A stretch of DNA of 64,000 nt from Chthoniobacterales bacterium (GTDB lineage Bacteria; Verrucomicrobiota; Verrucomicrobiia; Chthoniobacterales; JAATET01), in contig JAATET010000071.1 in the NCBI GenBank assembly GCA_015655545.1, positions 85,390 through 149,389 on the forward strand, written 5' to 3'. This document shows positions 26,678 through 35,313 of this stretch, piece by piece. Both the position numbers and the translations under genes were made by a program. How positions within the stretch are numbered: position 1 is the first letter of the stretch; every line of letters starts with the position of its first letter. Below the pieces are notes generated by a model, which worked only from the letters and a program-made list of their open reading frames with translations, was not told the origin of the DNA and searched no databases.

Positions 26678-27871
26678 TCAGAACCCGTTTCTGCACCTAT
26701 CTCCCGGCTCTTGGAATAAAATGGACTCGAGATCGGTTCGCGTCAGGGGCTTGCTCAGACAGTCGTCCATACCAGCTTCGAGAAGATTTTGGCGAAGTCC
26801 ATTGAGAGTGTGCGCCGTGAGGGCCACAATCCGGGCTTTCTTTTCGAGTCCCCTTTCCCGCTCGGCCTTACGGATCAGCCGCGTTGTCTCGATCCCGTCG
26901 ATCTTGGGCATCTGGATGTCCATGAAGATGAGCTCATACGCGGATCGATTATGCATATCCAAGCACTCCTTTCCATTCGCGGCCTCGTCGGCCGTGATAC
27001 CCATATCACTTAGAACGTGGCGAGCCAGACGGCGATTTATGCTGTGGTCATCGACGACCAGCACACGGGCATAGGGAGAAACCCTTTCCCTCTCGATTCG
27101 CAAACGCGGAACGCGATTATTCACACGCTCAAGCTCGGCCACAAAACAAAACACGCTTCCCCTTGGAGTGGATTCTTTTATTTCGATTTTGCCCCCCATC
27201 AGTTGGGCGAGCCTTTGGCTGATGGCCAATCCCAGACCGGCTCCCTCGTGGGCCCGGGAACGCGACGCGTCAAGCTGGGTAAAGGGTCGGAAAACCTTCC
27301 CTATCTGTTCAGGAGGTATGCCGCCCCCCGTATCCCGCACTTCGATCCGCAGCCGGAATCTTGTTTGGTCCAGGTTCCTGCCTTCCATGATGGCCACGAT
27401 ATCGACACTCCCCCGCTCCGTAAACTTCAGGGCGTTTTCGATCAGATGGGAAAGGACTTGCCTAAGCCTATCGGAGTCAAATTTCGCCATTTGAGGAATT
27501 GTTTCGGCGATGCGCAGGGATAGCGAGACCGGCTTGGCAAATGGGATATTAGAATAGTGAGTGTGGACTACCCCTTCGAGCACTTCATGTAAATTAGCTT
27601 CCTTGATTTCCAGGACGCATTTTCCCGAAGCGATGTGGGCGTAATCGAAGACGTCCTCAATCACCTCTCGCAAGACATTGCCGTTGATCCGAAGCTGATC
27701 GAGACATTCGCGCTGTTCATCGTTCAGATCACCCGAGGCAAGCTGATTGGCCATCCCGATGATGCTGCTTAACGGAGTGTAGAGTTCATGGCTCATCATG
27801 CCGATAAAGTCATCTGTCAATGCGGGGATTAGCTCCGCCTCATCTCGGCATCCGTTTGGCGAACCACTCAT
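26678..27871 (-). CDS. Hybrid histidine kinase without an input domain
   Basis: 397 residues. HisKA with H-box 'DDFIGMMSHELYTPLSSIIG' near residue 28, HATPase_c about 130-250 (N-box 'VLSHLIENALKFTERGSVDI', G1 'VRDTGGGIPPEQIGKVFRPF', G2 'EGAGLGLAISQRLAQLMGGK'), then a receiver domain with 'RVLVVDDHSINRRLARHVLS', phospho-acceptor 'LIFMDIQMPKIDG' and Lys in 'CLSKPLTRTDL'. No PAS, HAMP or membrane segment precedes the H-box, so sensing must come from a partner; the small membrane protein just upstream is a candidate. Confidence 0.92.
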   Translation of the reverse strand: MSGSPNGCRDEAELIPALTDDFIGMMSHELYTPLSSIIGMANQLASGDLNDEQRECLDQLRINGNVLREVIEDVFDYAHIASGKCVLEIKEANLHEVLEGVVHTHYSNIPFAKPVSLSLRIAETIPQMAKFDSDRLRQVLSHLIENALKFTERGSVDIVAIMEGRNLDQTRFRLRIEVRDTGGGIPPEQIGKVFRPFTQLDASRSRAHEGAGLGLAISQRLAQLMGGKIEIKESTPRGSVFCFVAELERVNNRVPRLRIERERVSPYARVLVVDDHSINRRLARHVLSDMGITADEAANGKECLDMHNRSAYELIFMDIQMPKIDGIETTRLIRKAERERGLEKKARIVALTAHTLNGLRQNLLEAGMDDCLSKPLTRTDLESILFQEPGDRCRNGF

Positions 27872-27886
27872 GAATTCAAAACACGC

Positions 27887-28087
27887 CTAACTAAAGAAGG
27901 TCTTCAAAGACAGAACCAGTTCCCGCAGGCGGTCTTCCCTTGACTTCCTTCTTGAATCTCCCGGCTCAAGATGAAATCCAGATTCATCCTCATACCCAAT
28001 TGGAGTGCGCGACAGCGCGATTGCCATTAACAATATACCCAGCGCGTATAGCGCCAGGACACTCGACAAAATAATTATCCCCACCAT
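27887..28087 (-). CDS. Small membrane protein upstream of the hybrid kinase
   Basis: 66 residues: one membrane helix (VGIIILSSVLALYALGILLM) followed by a charged cytoplasmic tail (GDSRRKSREDRLRELVLSLK). It ends 15 bp before the kinase start in the same direction. Unknown family; it may anchor or regulate the sensor-less kinase, by position only. Confidence 0.6.
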   Translation of the reverse strand: MVGIIILSSVLALYALGILLMAIALSRTPIGYEDESGFHLEPGDSRRKSREDRLRELVLSLKTFFS

Positions 28088-28535
28088 TTTTTTCCCTTTT
28101 ATTTTGGCTGGGCCACTCGTGTGGCTCAGCGTGTTTCCTTAAAGGTCCACGCCAGTGAACGCTTCCAACGAAATTGGACATGAATGCCCATCTCGATTGA
28201 TCTCGGGGGAGAAATAGGGCCGCTGGTTTTGAAAAGCGCCTTCGCGCACAAGAAAACGCCGACGTTTTCATAGAGAAAACAGTATTTCCATGGCGGCATG
28301 CTCGCATGGACTGCAGGAAGCCCCAATGGGGGGGATTCCACATTCCGCTTGTAGAAATCATCCCAGTGTTGCTCGATGAAAAAGAACCCGAGACACGCGC
28401 CGACCACGGAGGATCGCCTTGGCCAGCCCCGGCGTCGGGCTCGTATAGCGCGCCACCGTGAGCGAGAGCCCGAGGAGGGGTTCACCAACAAGATGATTCA
28501 CTCTGAGCGCCTCCGATTGTTTCGCAATGGCGGAG
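28088..28535. other. Spacer between kinase unit and array, with repeat copy A
   Basis: About 450 bp. Two minus frames look partly protein-like: one encodes GEPLLGLSLTVARYTSPTPG from a GTG at 28501 and stops at 28358; another (28126-28491) continues through the dispersed repeat. Neither is convincing as an intact gene; both may be decayed. Confidence 0.4.
28338..28362 (-). repeat. Dispersed repeat, copy A
   Basis: Read on the minus strand: GATGATTTCTACAAGCGGAA followed by TGTGG. It is one of five copies in the window of a short element with consensus GATGGTTTCTAC-n5-8-AATGTGG (see findings). Confidence 0.6.
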
Positions 28536-29789
28536 TTATGACCCGCCCGCGCCGCCGGCGAGTGCCCTGCGGCGCAGCAGCACCATCACGCCAAGCAAGA
28601 AAGAGATCGCCACGGCCGAGGCTGGTGGCTCGGGCACGGCAGATGGCTCCGGCACGGCGACAATATTCAATGTGCCGATTCCGCCGGTGAAGCTGAAGCC
28701 GACGTCATACTGGGAGACGTTGTAGCCGAGGATGCTGGTGAAACCGCCGCTCGAGGCCGCATCGAACCCGGTGAAGACCTGATAGGAGCCTGCCGTAAGC
28801 GTGCTGCCGGTCAGGTCCAGGATTCCACTCGTGATGGTAAATTTCCCGCCATTGCCGCTGAGGCGGTCGTAGCTGCCGGAGCTGAGGATGTTCATGGCCA
28901 GCGTGCCGTTGCTCACCACGACATTCGCGCCCGTGCCGAGCGTGAGGGTGAGCGCGTCCGCACCGCCGAGATCGAGCACTCCTCCCAAGAGACCGATGGA
29001 GCCTGCGCCAAGCGCGCTGGAGCTGCGGGCCTGCAGCGTGCCGGCCTTGATCGTTGTCGGGCCGGTGTAGGTATTCGCCCCGGTGAGAATGGTGACTCCG
29101 GCATTTTGAACCACGGAGGACGTGCCGGTGATCGCGGCGCCGAAGGAATAGGCAGTGCCGGTGTGGTTGAAGTTCACCAGCCCCGTGCCGAAACTGGAAG
29201 TCACCGTTCCGGCATTCACGATGCCGGGCGCCACGGCGGCGGAGCCTGCGGCGGCGCCGATATTCAAGGTTCCGCTCGAATTGGGAACGCCGGTGATGGT
29301 GGCGCCGAGGAAAATCGTGCCCGCGCCCTTGGTTCCGACCGTGAGAGCCGCGCCCTTGGCGACCGTGACCGTGCCTGTCCTGGAGCTGCCGACGTTGAAG
29401 GACGCCCCCGTGTTCGTGAAGGTCGTGCCGTCGTCGGTGATGAGGATGGTGCCTACGCCCCCACTGCCGATCGTCGTAGCGCCGGTGGTAAGGCTCGCGC
29501 CGCTGCCGATGGTCAGGGAACTCGTGCCGGAATAACCGACATACAATGCAAGGGCATAGGCGGCGCCGCCGGATATCAATGGATTGTTTGCCGTATTTGG
29601 CACCAAGACCACATCGGAGGCCGTCGGCGAGGCCGCCAGGCTCCAGTTCGCCGGGGCAAACCAATCCGCGCCACCACTCCCCTTCCACGTATTGCTCGCG
29701 GCGCCGGCATCATGCGCCGCAAGCAAGGCAACGCAAAGTCCGCTGCGGAAATATGGAATCGGCGTTCTCAAAAAGGCGTGAAGCTTCAC
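28536..29789 (-). CDS. PEP-CTERM protein with autotransporter-type beta-strand repeats
   Basis: 417 residues from a GTG lying in an 18-bp palindrome; the N-terminus is an unusual signal (YFRSGLCVALLAAHDAGAAS), so the start is uncertain. Then 'NTWKGSGGADWFAPANWSLA', typical of proteins with beta-strand passenger repeats, and a passenger repeat 'VTILTGANTYTGPTTIKAGT'. The C-terminus is a PEP-CTERM sorting signal: VPEPPASAVAISFLLGVMVL then RRR. Exosortase processing and surface display are expected. It lacks the array's Ig-like C-terminal domain and closes the array. Confidence 0.85.
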   Translation of the reverse strand: MKLHAFLRTPIPYFRSGLCVALLAAHDAGAASNTWKGSGGADWFAPANWSLAASPTASDVVLVPNTANNPLISGGAAYALALYVGYSGTSSLTIGSGASLTTGATTIGSGGVGTILITDDGTTFTNTGASFNVGSSRTGTVTVAKGAALTVGTKGAGTIFLGATITGVPNSSGTLNIGAAAGSAAVAPGIVNAGTVTSSFGTGLVNFNHTGTAYSFGAAITGTSSVVQNAGVTILTGANTYTGPTTIKAGTLQARSSSALGAGSIGLLGGVLDLGGADALTLTLGTGANVVVSNGTLAMNILSSGSYDRLSGNGGKFTITSGILDLTGSTLTAGSYQVFTGFDAASSGGFTSILGYNVSQYDVGFSFTGGIGTLNIVAVPEPSAVPEPPASAVAISFLLGVMVLLRRRALAGGAGGS

Positions 29790-29792
29790 GCC
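29775..29792. repeat. 18-bp perfect palindrome at the PEP-CTERM gene start
   Basis: GGCGTGAAGCTTCACGCC is fully self-complementary and, on the minus strand, is followed by TTTTTG. It overlaps the proposed GTG start, so it may act as a terminator for the upstream gene or a translation-blocking hairpin. Confidence 0.6.
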
Positions 29793-29819
29793 CTCGACGC
29801 TTGCAGCCCGGAAGTCGCG

Positions 29820-29861
29820 CGCCTATGGGGCGATCCCCACATTCACTGTGTAGAAACCATT
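29820..29861 (-). repeat. Dispersed repeat, copy B
   Basis: Minus-strand reading AATGGTTTCTACACAGTGAA then TGTGGGGATCGCCCCATAGG. It lies between the heparinase-like gene and the PEP-CTERM gene. Same family as copies A, C, D and E. Confidence 0.7.
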
Positions 29862-29921
29862 GGAGGTTCCGTGAAACAGCCGATTGCCAGCCGAGAGCTT
29901 CAGCCGTTATTGGAGATCTGG

Positions 29922-32900
29922 CTACCGCGTGCGGGTGACGGTGATCTTCGCGGGAGCGGAGTCGCCGCCGGGACCGTGGGCGGTGACGGTGATTTTGTTT
30001 TTGCCTGGCTTGAGCTTCCGGGCGGTGAATTTCCACGCGGAGGTGCCGGTGGCTTGCTTCGGCTTGGCTTTCTTGCCGCTGCCGATCTGGTAGGTGACGC
30101 TCGTCACCGGGCCTGTCGTGTGGCCCGCGATCTTGATCTTCGCTTTGTCGGTGGTGCGTTTTTTCGCGCCGGCGATGGTGAGCGTCGGCTTGGCGACGCT
30201 CTGGGGCGTGTCGGTGCCGGGGAACGCTTCTTCCGGAATCGGCTTGCCGACCGCGCTGATGCTGAAGCGGAGCAGGCCGGCGCTGTCGGCCTGGTAGGCT
30301 CCGCCGCCGGGCTGGATGGTGATGTCGGCTCCGTCGCCGGCGGCGGTCGGCGTGGTGGTGACGTTGTAGCTGGTGCCGGGGGTGAGGCCGCAGATGTAGT
30401 GCTTCCCGGGAATGGGCGGCGCGGGGTAGGTGGTGCCGGTGAAGGTGCCGCTCACGGCGGCCTTGGCATCGACGGGAAACAGGACGGTGGAGGTGCCGAG
30501 GGTGACGCCGTCGAAGGCGGCGCCGGATGTGCTGGCGAGGCGGCCGGGCACGATGCGGTCGGCGGCGGTGTCGGTGCCCTGGAGGACGTGGAGGAACCGG
30601 ACGTCAGTGGGGTTGCTCGGGTCCTCGACGACGAGCCGGCCAACGGAGGGCTCGAGCCCCGCGATGATGGTGATAGTGTGCTTGTTATTCGCGTCGAGTT
30701 CAGAAACGTAGCTCACCGTAGCGGCGGCGGGCAGCATGGTCTGCACGGTGAAGTGCTGGCCGCCCGGGGTGACGGCGGTAGCGAGCTTCCTGGTGGCATC
30801 GATCGTGGGGACGACGGTGAGGCAGAGATTAAACCGCTTGAAAAGCCCCGGGTGGAGGCTCGTGGCGCGGTCGTAGACGACGGCGATGTCGGGCGCGTCC
30901 GTGGAGGCAGGCCGCAGCCACACGACGGAGCGGCTGGCATTCTGGATGTCGGTCAGGACGTTGCCAGCGACGAAGGGGTCGGCGTGGTTGAAGAGCAGCG
31001 TCATATCCGTCTGCGCATAGGCGTAGTCGGGACCAGTGGTGGCAAGGGTGACGGGGTCGCCGGCGTTGCCGCCGTTGTTGTATTGCGAGCCGAGCGCGAA
31101 GAAGGTCTTGAGCCGCGAGTCGGTGAAGGGCGGCGTGCCGGTGGAGGACCAGTTCTTCAGCGACAGGGTGTTGTGCCAGAGCGTCGATTGGCCGACGTTG
31201 TAGCCGTCGTAGTTCGAGAGTTCTTTGGTGAGCCACTCGCCCTTGCGGTAAAGCTCGAACTGGCCGCCGTCGCAGTTCTGGTGATTGATGGTGATGTAGC
31301 CGCTGCGGAAAGTGAACATGCTGGCCTGCGGACCCCAATCGGTGCGGCTGAGCAGCCGGCCCATGCCGGGATCGTAGAAATCGACGGGCAGGCTGGGGCG
31401 CGGATCCGTCGGGGTGAGTGCGGCGGGGTCGGTGGGGTCGAAGAGCAGGAAGTAGACGATCGACTCGCTGGTGCCGTAGGGGTTCTGGACGCGGGAGATG
31501 AGCTTCGCGGCGCCGCCCTCGACGCCGTGGAGGGCGAGCCAACGAGCGGCCTGGAGGTGGGTGGTGAGTCCCCTGCTCTGCTCGTTGAGCGCGATCAGGG
31601 CGAAGTTCAGCATGAAGTCGGGGCTGACATAGATGCGGAGGGAGTCGCCGAAATTCGCGATCTGATACACGGGGCCCATGTAGGCGAGGCCGAGGGGCAC
31701 CTGCGCGGCGGGCACCATGGTGGAGAGGAAGCCGTGAATGTAGCGGTCCCACACCGGGGCGCCGATGAGGGCGATTTGCTTGCCGCTGATCGCGGGGTCG
31801 TCATACCCGGCGGTCTGGAGCGCGAGGAGCTGGCCGAGGGTGTAGGCGACGGCGTGGCTGTAGAACCCGCCCTCGGGGGCGATGCCGCCGCTGGCGAGGC
31901 CGACGTCACTATCGGCGGGCAGACCGGGGTAGGCGGCGCGCACGGCGGCTGGCTCGCCGAGCATGGAGTATTGCTGGTAGAGCCAGGCGCCGGTGGCATT
32001 CGCCAGATAGCTGCGCAGGGTGTTGCCGAGGATGGCCTCGGGCTTGGCGGCATCGAGCGGCGGGTCGTCCGCGGGATCGAGCGCGAGGGGCATCATGGTA
32101 ATGAGGCGGGCGTGGTTCTCGTAGAAATTGTTGGTCGCGACGCGGCGGGCCTTGCCGCCGGGTAGGAGCGCAGTGCTGTTCATCACGCCCACGGGCTCGG
32201 GGTGGCCGGTGATGTCGGGGACGACGGCGTGGAGGCAATCGTCGGCCCACAGCATGAAGACCTGGCGGATAATGGCCTTATCCTGCGCGGTGAGGATGGT
32301 GACGGGCTGGCCGTTCGCATCGGTCACGCCCTGGAGCCAGTCGACGACGAGCGGCAGAGCCTCGCCGATGCCATTCTGGCGCTCGCGGAGGGCGAAGAAG
32401 GGGTCTCGGAAGGGCTGCCCGGCCGCGTGGCCAAGCTTCGCCAGGTTCATCTGATACATGAGGAGGTCGCGCGCGTAACCGGCGTAGGTCGCGCGGGCGG
32501 CGGGGTCCGGATCGATAAGGGCGAAGAAGGCGAGGATGAGCGCGTGGTGGTCGCTCACGAGATCGTAGTTCGCGGGGGAGTTGCCCGAGAGGTTCGAGCC
32601 GGAGTAGCCGTAAACGTCGCCTTTGTCGGGATACGGCGAGGCGGCCTGGCCCGGGGAACCCGGTTGGCTATTCGGGAAGCACCACTGATGCGCGGTAATG
32701 GCGGTCTTGAGCGTCTCTCGCAGACCCTTTTGATAGACGTCGTTCCCCGTCACGGCCCAGCTCCGCAAGCGGGCGATGTCGCCCTTCGTCACCCACATGC
32801 GCGGGTGCGTCGCCACGGGCTGCGGGATGGGCGCGGGCGTGAAGTAGAGCGCGCTCACGCTCACATTGGCGGCGGGCATCTTGAACGTGGTCGTCGTGCT

Positions 32901-33152
32901 CGTGGCGCTGTCGAACGTGGCGTTGCCGGCCCAATTCTGGAACCACTGTCCCGCGGGCGCGGGGTTCGCCACGAGCGTGATGACCGCGCCCTGCGAGTAG
33001 TTCCCGCTCGCGGCGCCGTTCGCGGTGCCATTGGCGACAGTCACGGTGTAAGCGCCGGCCTGCGCGGCGAGCCCGGCTAGGGCCGCGAGCAGGGCGGCTG
33101 CGCGGCGGAGCTTGAGTGGGGATGGGTAAACTGCGCGGCGTGGTTTTTTCAT
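29922..33152 (-). CDS. Heparinase II/III-like secreted lyase with array Ig-like C-terminal domain
   Basis: 1076 residues from MKKPRRAVYPSPLKLRRAAA (signal peptide), 12 codons inside the ORF-track start. An InlB-B-repeat-like module (GAVITLVANPAPAGQWFQNW) covers about 30-95. The lyase-like alpha-toroid starts with 'ATHPRMWVTKGDIARLRSWA' and includes 'FYSHAVAYTLGQLLALQTAG'; the beta-sandwich has 'FRSGYITINHQNCDGGQFEL'. The last ~85 residues are the array domain (LTIAGAKKRTTDKAKIKIAG ... HGPGGDSAPAKITVTR). Probably degrades an acidic polysaccharide outside the cell; the substrate is unknown. Confidence 0.85.
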   Translation of the reverse strand: MKKPRRAVYPSPLKLRRAAALLAALAGLAAQAGAYTVTVANGTANGAASGNYSQGAVITLVANPAPAGQWFQNWAGNATFDSATSTTTTFKMPAANVSVSALYFTPAPIPQPVATHPRMWVTKGDIARLRSWAVTGNDVYQKGLRETLKTAITAHQWCFPNSQPGSPGQAASPYPDKGDVYGYSGSNLSGNSPANYDLVSDHHALILAFFALIDPDPAARATYAGYARDLLMYQMNLAKLGHAAGQPFRDPFFALRERQNGIGEALPLVVDWLQGVTDANGQPVTILTAQDKAIIRQVFMLWADDCLHAVVPDITGHPEPVGVMNSTALLPGGKARRVATNNFYENHARLITMMPLALDPADDPPLDAAKPEAILGNTLRSYLANATGAWLYQQYSMLGEPAAVRAAYPGLPADSDVGLASGGIAPEGGFYSHAVAYTLGQLLALQTAGYDDPAISGKQIALIGAPVWDRYIHGFLSTMVPAAQVPLGLAYMGPVYQIANFGDSLRIYVSPDFMLNFALIALNEQSRGLTTHLQAARWLALHGVEGGAAKLISRVQNPYGTSESIVYFLLFDPTDPAALTPTDPRPSLPVDFYDPGMGRLLSRTDWGPQASMFTFRSGYITINHQNCDGGQFELYRKGEWLTKELSNYDGYNVGQSTLWHNTLSLKNWSSTGTPPFTDSRLKTFFALGSQYNNGGNAGDPVTLATTGPDYAYAQTDMTLLFNHADPFVAGNVLTDIQNASRSVVWLRPASTDAPDIAVVYDRATSLHPGLFKRFNLCLTVVPTIDATRKLATAVTPGGQHFTVQTMLPAAATVSYVSELDANNKHTITIIAGLEPSVGRLVVEDPSNPTDVRFLHVLQGTDTAADRIVPGRLASTSGAAFDGVTLGTSTVLFPVDAKAAVSGTFTGTTYPAPPIPGKHYICGLTPGTSYNVTTTPTAAGDGADITIQPGGGAYQADSAGLLRFSISAVGKPIPEEAFPGTDTPQSVAKPTLTIAGAKKRTTDKAKIKIAGHTTGPVTSVTYQIGSGKKAKPKQATGTSAWKFTARKLKPGKNKITVTAHGPGGDSAPAKITVTRTR

Positions 33153-33191
33153 CGGGTGGTTGGAAATGGGAGTCGAAGGGATGACCACGGC

Positions 33192-34913
33192 CTACGCGCG
33201 TCGAGTGTGCGCGGAGCGCCAGCGAGTGAGGGCGAGGATGCCGAGTGCGACGCCGAGGAGGCCGTAGGTGCCGGGCTCGGGCACCGCGGCATAGTTGAGC
33301 TGGAGGCTGTTGCCGACCTGCGAGAGTGTCCAGATGCTGCCGGGCTGGGTGGAGTTCGCGAAGCCGGCGAGGCCGATGGCGAATTGATCCGGGTCGAACG
33401 CCCAGCCGGTGGCGGCGGTGGCGATGATCCAGCTTTGGCTGAGGGCGGGGTCGAAGTGGACGGCGGCGCCGACGGCGGTGCCGTTCAAGGACTGGACGTG
33501 AATGGTGAACCTGGCCTCGGAGGTGCTGGTGATCGTGAGGGGGCCGCCGATGGAGAGGAAGTCCCAGCCCGCGCCGGCGGCGCCGGTCGCGTCGGCGAGA
33601 TTCCAGACGTATCGGCCGCCGGAGCCCCATGTCTCGGCGCCGGTGGTGAGGGTGGTGGGGAGGTAGCCGGCGGTGCTGCCGGAGGCGCCGGGGGAGATGG
33701 CGCCGCCGTCGAGGATGCTCAAGGGGCCGGTGATGCCGTGGCCGCCGAGGGTGCCCGCGCCCTGGATGACAATGGGCGAGCCGGCGGAAAGGGAGCCATG
33801 CACGATGAGCCTGCCTCCGGTGACGTTGGTGGGGCCGGTGTAGGTGCTCGCGCCGGTGAGGATGGTGGCGCCGGGGCCGGCCTGGGTGAAGCCGCCGTCG
33901 CCGCTGATGACGCCGCCGAGGGTGGTGGTAGTGCCGGCGCTCTGCCGGCCCTCGACGAGGCCGGCATTCGCGATGTTGTTGGGCAGGGTGGCGGTGGTGT
34001 TGAAGGCGAGTGTGCCGCCGGGGGCGATGGAGACGGCACTACTAACGAGGATGGAGCCGGCGGCGCCGTTGCCGATCTGCAAAGTGCCGGCGTTCACGGT
34101 GGTGGCGCCGGCGTAGGAATTCGTGGCGGTGAAGAGGGTGGTGCCGGGGCCGGTCTGGGTGAAGCTGCCTGAGATGCCGAGTATGGCGGCGGAGAAGGTG
34201 GTGGTGACGCCGGCGCTCTGGCGGCCCTCGACGAGGCCGTTGTTGTTGATGAAGCTGGAGTAGGTGCTCGGGGTATTGAAGGCCACGGTCGCGCCCACGG
34301 ACACGACGATGGCGTTGCTGGCGAGCGAGCCGGAAATGCCGTCGCCGATCTGCAAGGTGCCTTCGGTGACCTGGGTGGCGAAACCATAGGTATTCGCGCC
34401 GGTGAGGATGACGGTGCCGGGGGTGGTTTTCGTGAGCAGGGCCAGGCCCCCGAGGCTGGCGGAGACGGTGCCGGACTGAACCACGAAATCGGAGCCGCTG
34501 AGCGTGCCGCTGCCGATGATGGAACCGCCGGCGAGGGTGACGGCGCCGACGGTCTCGGTGTAGCCGGAGAGGTCGAATGTGCCGCCGGCGCCGATGGTGA
34601 GGGCGCCGGTATTGGCGATGCGCTCGTTGGCCGAGATGGCAAGGGTGCCGGCGCTCACGGTGGTGAGGCCGGTGTAGGTGTTGCTGCCGGAAAGGAAGAG
34701 GGTGCCGAGGCCGACTTTGATCACCTGGCCGTTGCCGCTGATGATGCCGCTCTGGATGGCGGTGCCGCTGGCGACGGAAAGCGTGATCGCGCCCGGCGCG
34801 GTGGTGGTGTAGTTGGTCGAATCGGCCAGGCCGTTCAAGTAATCGACGGTTTGCTGGGCGTGGAGCGAGGCGGCCGAAGCGAGAAACGCCAGGACAAGGG
34901 AATGTTTTTTCAT
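33192..34913 (-). CDS. PEP-CTERM protein with autotransporter-associated beta-strand repeats
   Basis: 573 residues. Signal peptide MKKHSLVLAFLASAASLHAQ. At least four passenger repeats of the type 'GLGTLFLSGSNTYTGLTTVS' / 'TPGTVILTGANTYGFATQVT' / 'GPGATILTGASTYTGPTNVT', forming a beta-helix. The C-terminus is a PEP-CTERM signal (VPEPGTYGLLGVALGILALT then RWR). Lies 39 bp upstream of the heparinase-like gene. It does not carry the Ig-like array domain; surface sorting by an exosortase is expected instead. Confidence 0.88.
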   Translation of the reverse strand: MKKHSLVLAFLASAASLHAQQTVDYLNGLADSTNYTTTAPGAITLSVASGTAIQSGIISGNGQVIKVGLGTLFLSGSNTYTGLTTVSAGTLAISANERIANTGALTIGAGGTFDLSGYTETVGAVTLAGGSIIGSGTLSGSDFVVQSGTVSASLGGLALLTKTTPGTVILTGANTYGFATQVTEGTLQIGDGISGSLASNAIVVSVGATVAFNTPSTYSSFINNNGLVEGRQSAGVTTTFSAAILGISGSFTQTGPGTTLFTATNSYAGATTVNAGTLQIGNGAAGSILVSSAVSIAPGGTLAFNTTATLPNNIANAGLVEGRQSAGTTTTLGGVISGDGGFTQAGPGATILTGASTYTGPTNVTGGRLIVHGSLSAGSPIVIQGAGTLGGHGITGPLSILDGGAISPGASGSTAGYLPTTLTTGAETWGSGGRYVWNLADATGAAGAGWDFLSIGGPLTITSTSEARFTIHVQSLNGTAVGAAVHFDPALSQSWIIATAATGWAFDPDQFAIGLAGFANSTQPGSIWTLSQVGNSLQLNYAAVPEPGTYGLLGVALGILALTRWRSAHTRRA

Positions 34914-34927
34914 AGGGTGTGGGCTGG

Positions 34928-34981
34928 TTATGGTTTGCGGGTGACGGTGAGTTTGTTTCTGCCGGGCTGGAACGGGCCTTT
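34928..34981 (-). pseudogene. Truncated 3' end of an array Ig-like domain
   Basis: Seventeen codons, KGPFQPGRNKLTVTRKP then stop, match the array signature 'LKPGKNKITVT...LTVTRKP' with the middle (AHGPGGDSAPA) deleted. It lies in front of the 21-bp tandem repeats. It is the trace of a deleted array gene. Confidence 0.75.
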
Positions 34982-34982
34982 G

Positions 34983-35096
34983 ATTGGGGAAACGCGTTGC
35001 GCCGGGTTGGAAACGCGTTGCACCGGGTTGGAAACGCGTTGCGCCGGGTTGGAAACGCGTTGCGCCGAATTGGAAACGCGTTGCGTTTGGAGCCGC
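34983..35096. repeat. Five 21-bp tandem repeats with AACGCGTT dyads
   Basis: Unit TTGGAAACGCGTTGCGCCGGG, five copies, the first and last slightly altered. Each holds the palindrome AACGCGTT, so dyads are spaced by 21 bp, two helical turns. The block ends 20 bp before the antitoxin ATG and could be its operator array. 21 bp is also seven codons, so it may instead be microsatellite-like expansion. Confidence 0.75.
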
Positions 35097-35115
35097 CCGT
35101 CTTTAAGGTGCGGGC

Positions 35116-35313
35116 ATGAGCGCGAGCGAGATACTGGTCTCCCTGCCGAGCCTCTCGGACGAGGATTTGCGGCAGGTCGCGTATTCGCTCGACCGCGTGC
35201 TGCGGGAGCGCCGCCCTCCGGTGATCGACGATGCCTACGGCACGCTGACCGAGGAGGACGTGACGACCGTGGTGGCGGAGGCGTGGGACGAGCTCGATGG
35301 GCGCGGAGCCTAG
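35116..35313 (+). CDS. Putative antitoxin partner of MazF-like toxin
   Basis: 65 residues: MSASEILVSLPSLSDEDLRQ, 'VAYSLDRVLRERRPPVIDDA', 'VVAEAWDELDGRGA'. Small, acidic and helical, like the C-terminal binding tails of many antitoxins; no DNA-binding fold can be assigned with certainty. It overlaps the toxin start by 17 nt and follows the 21-bp dyad repeats, which suggests autoregulation. Confidence 0.75.
   Translation: MSASEILVSLPSLSDEDLRQVAYSLDRVLRERRPPVIDDAYGTLTEEDVTTVVAEAWDELDGRGA

Noticed and set aside
28126-28491. 121-residue minus ORF with VVGACLGFFFIEQHWDDFYK
   Set aside because: Runs through dispersed repeat A; a second frame over its 5' half looks equally protein-like, so no intact gene can be supported.
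29106-32165. 1019-residue plus-strand ORF (and similar long plus ORFs at 38553, 42730, 45762, 47457, 50250, 52980)
   Set aside because: Antisense shadows of GC-rich array genes; Gly/Arg/Glu-rich, no domains, no signal peptides, while the minus frames have clear repeats and signal peptides.
28536-34913. Classical autotransporters (type Va)
   Set aside because: The beta-strand repeats are of autotransporter type, but both proteins end in PEP-CTERM signals and have no C-terminal beta-barrel.
34983-35096. CRISPR-like array
   Set aside because: Units are contiguous 21-bp tandem repeats without spacers and there are no cas genes.
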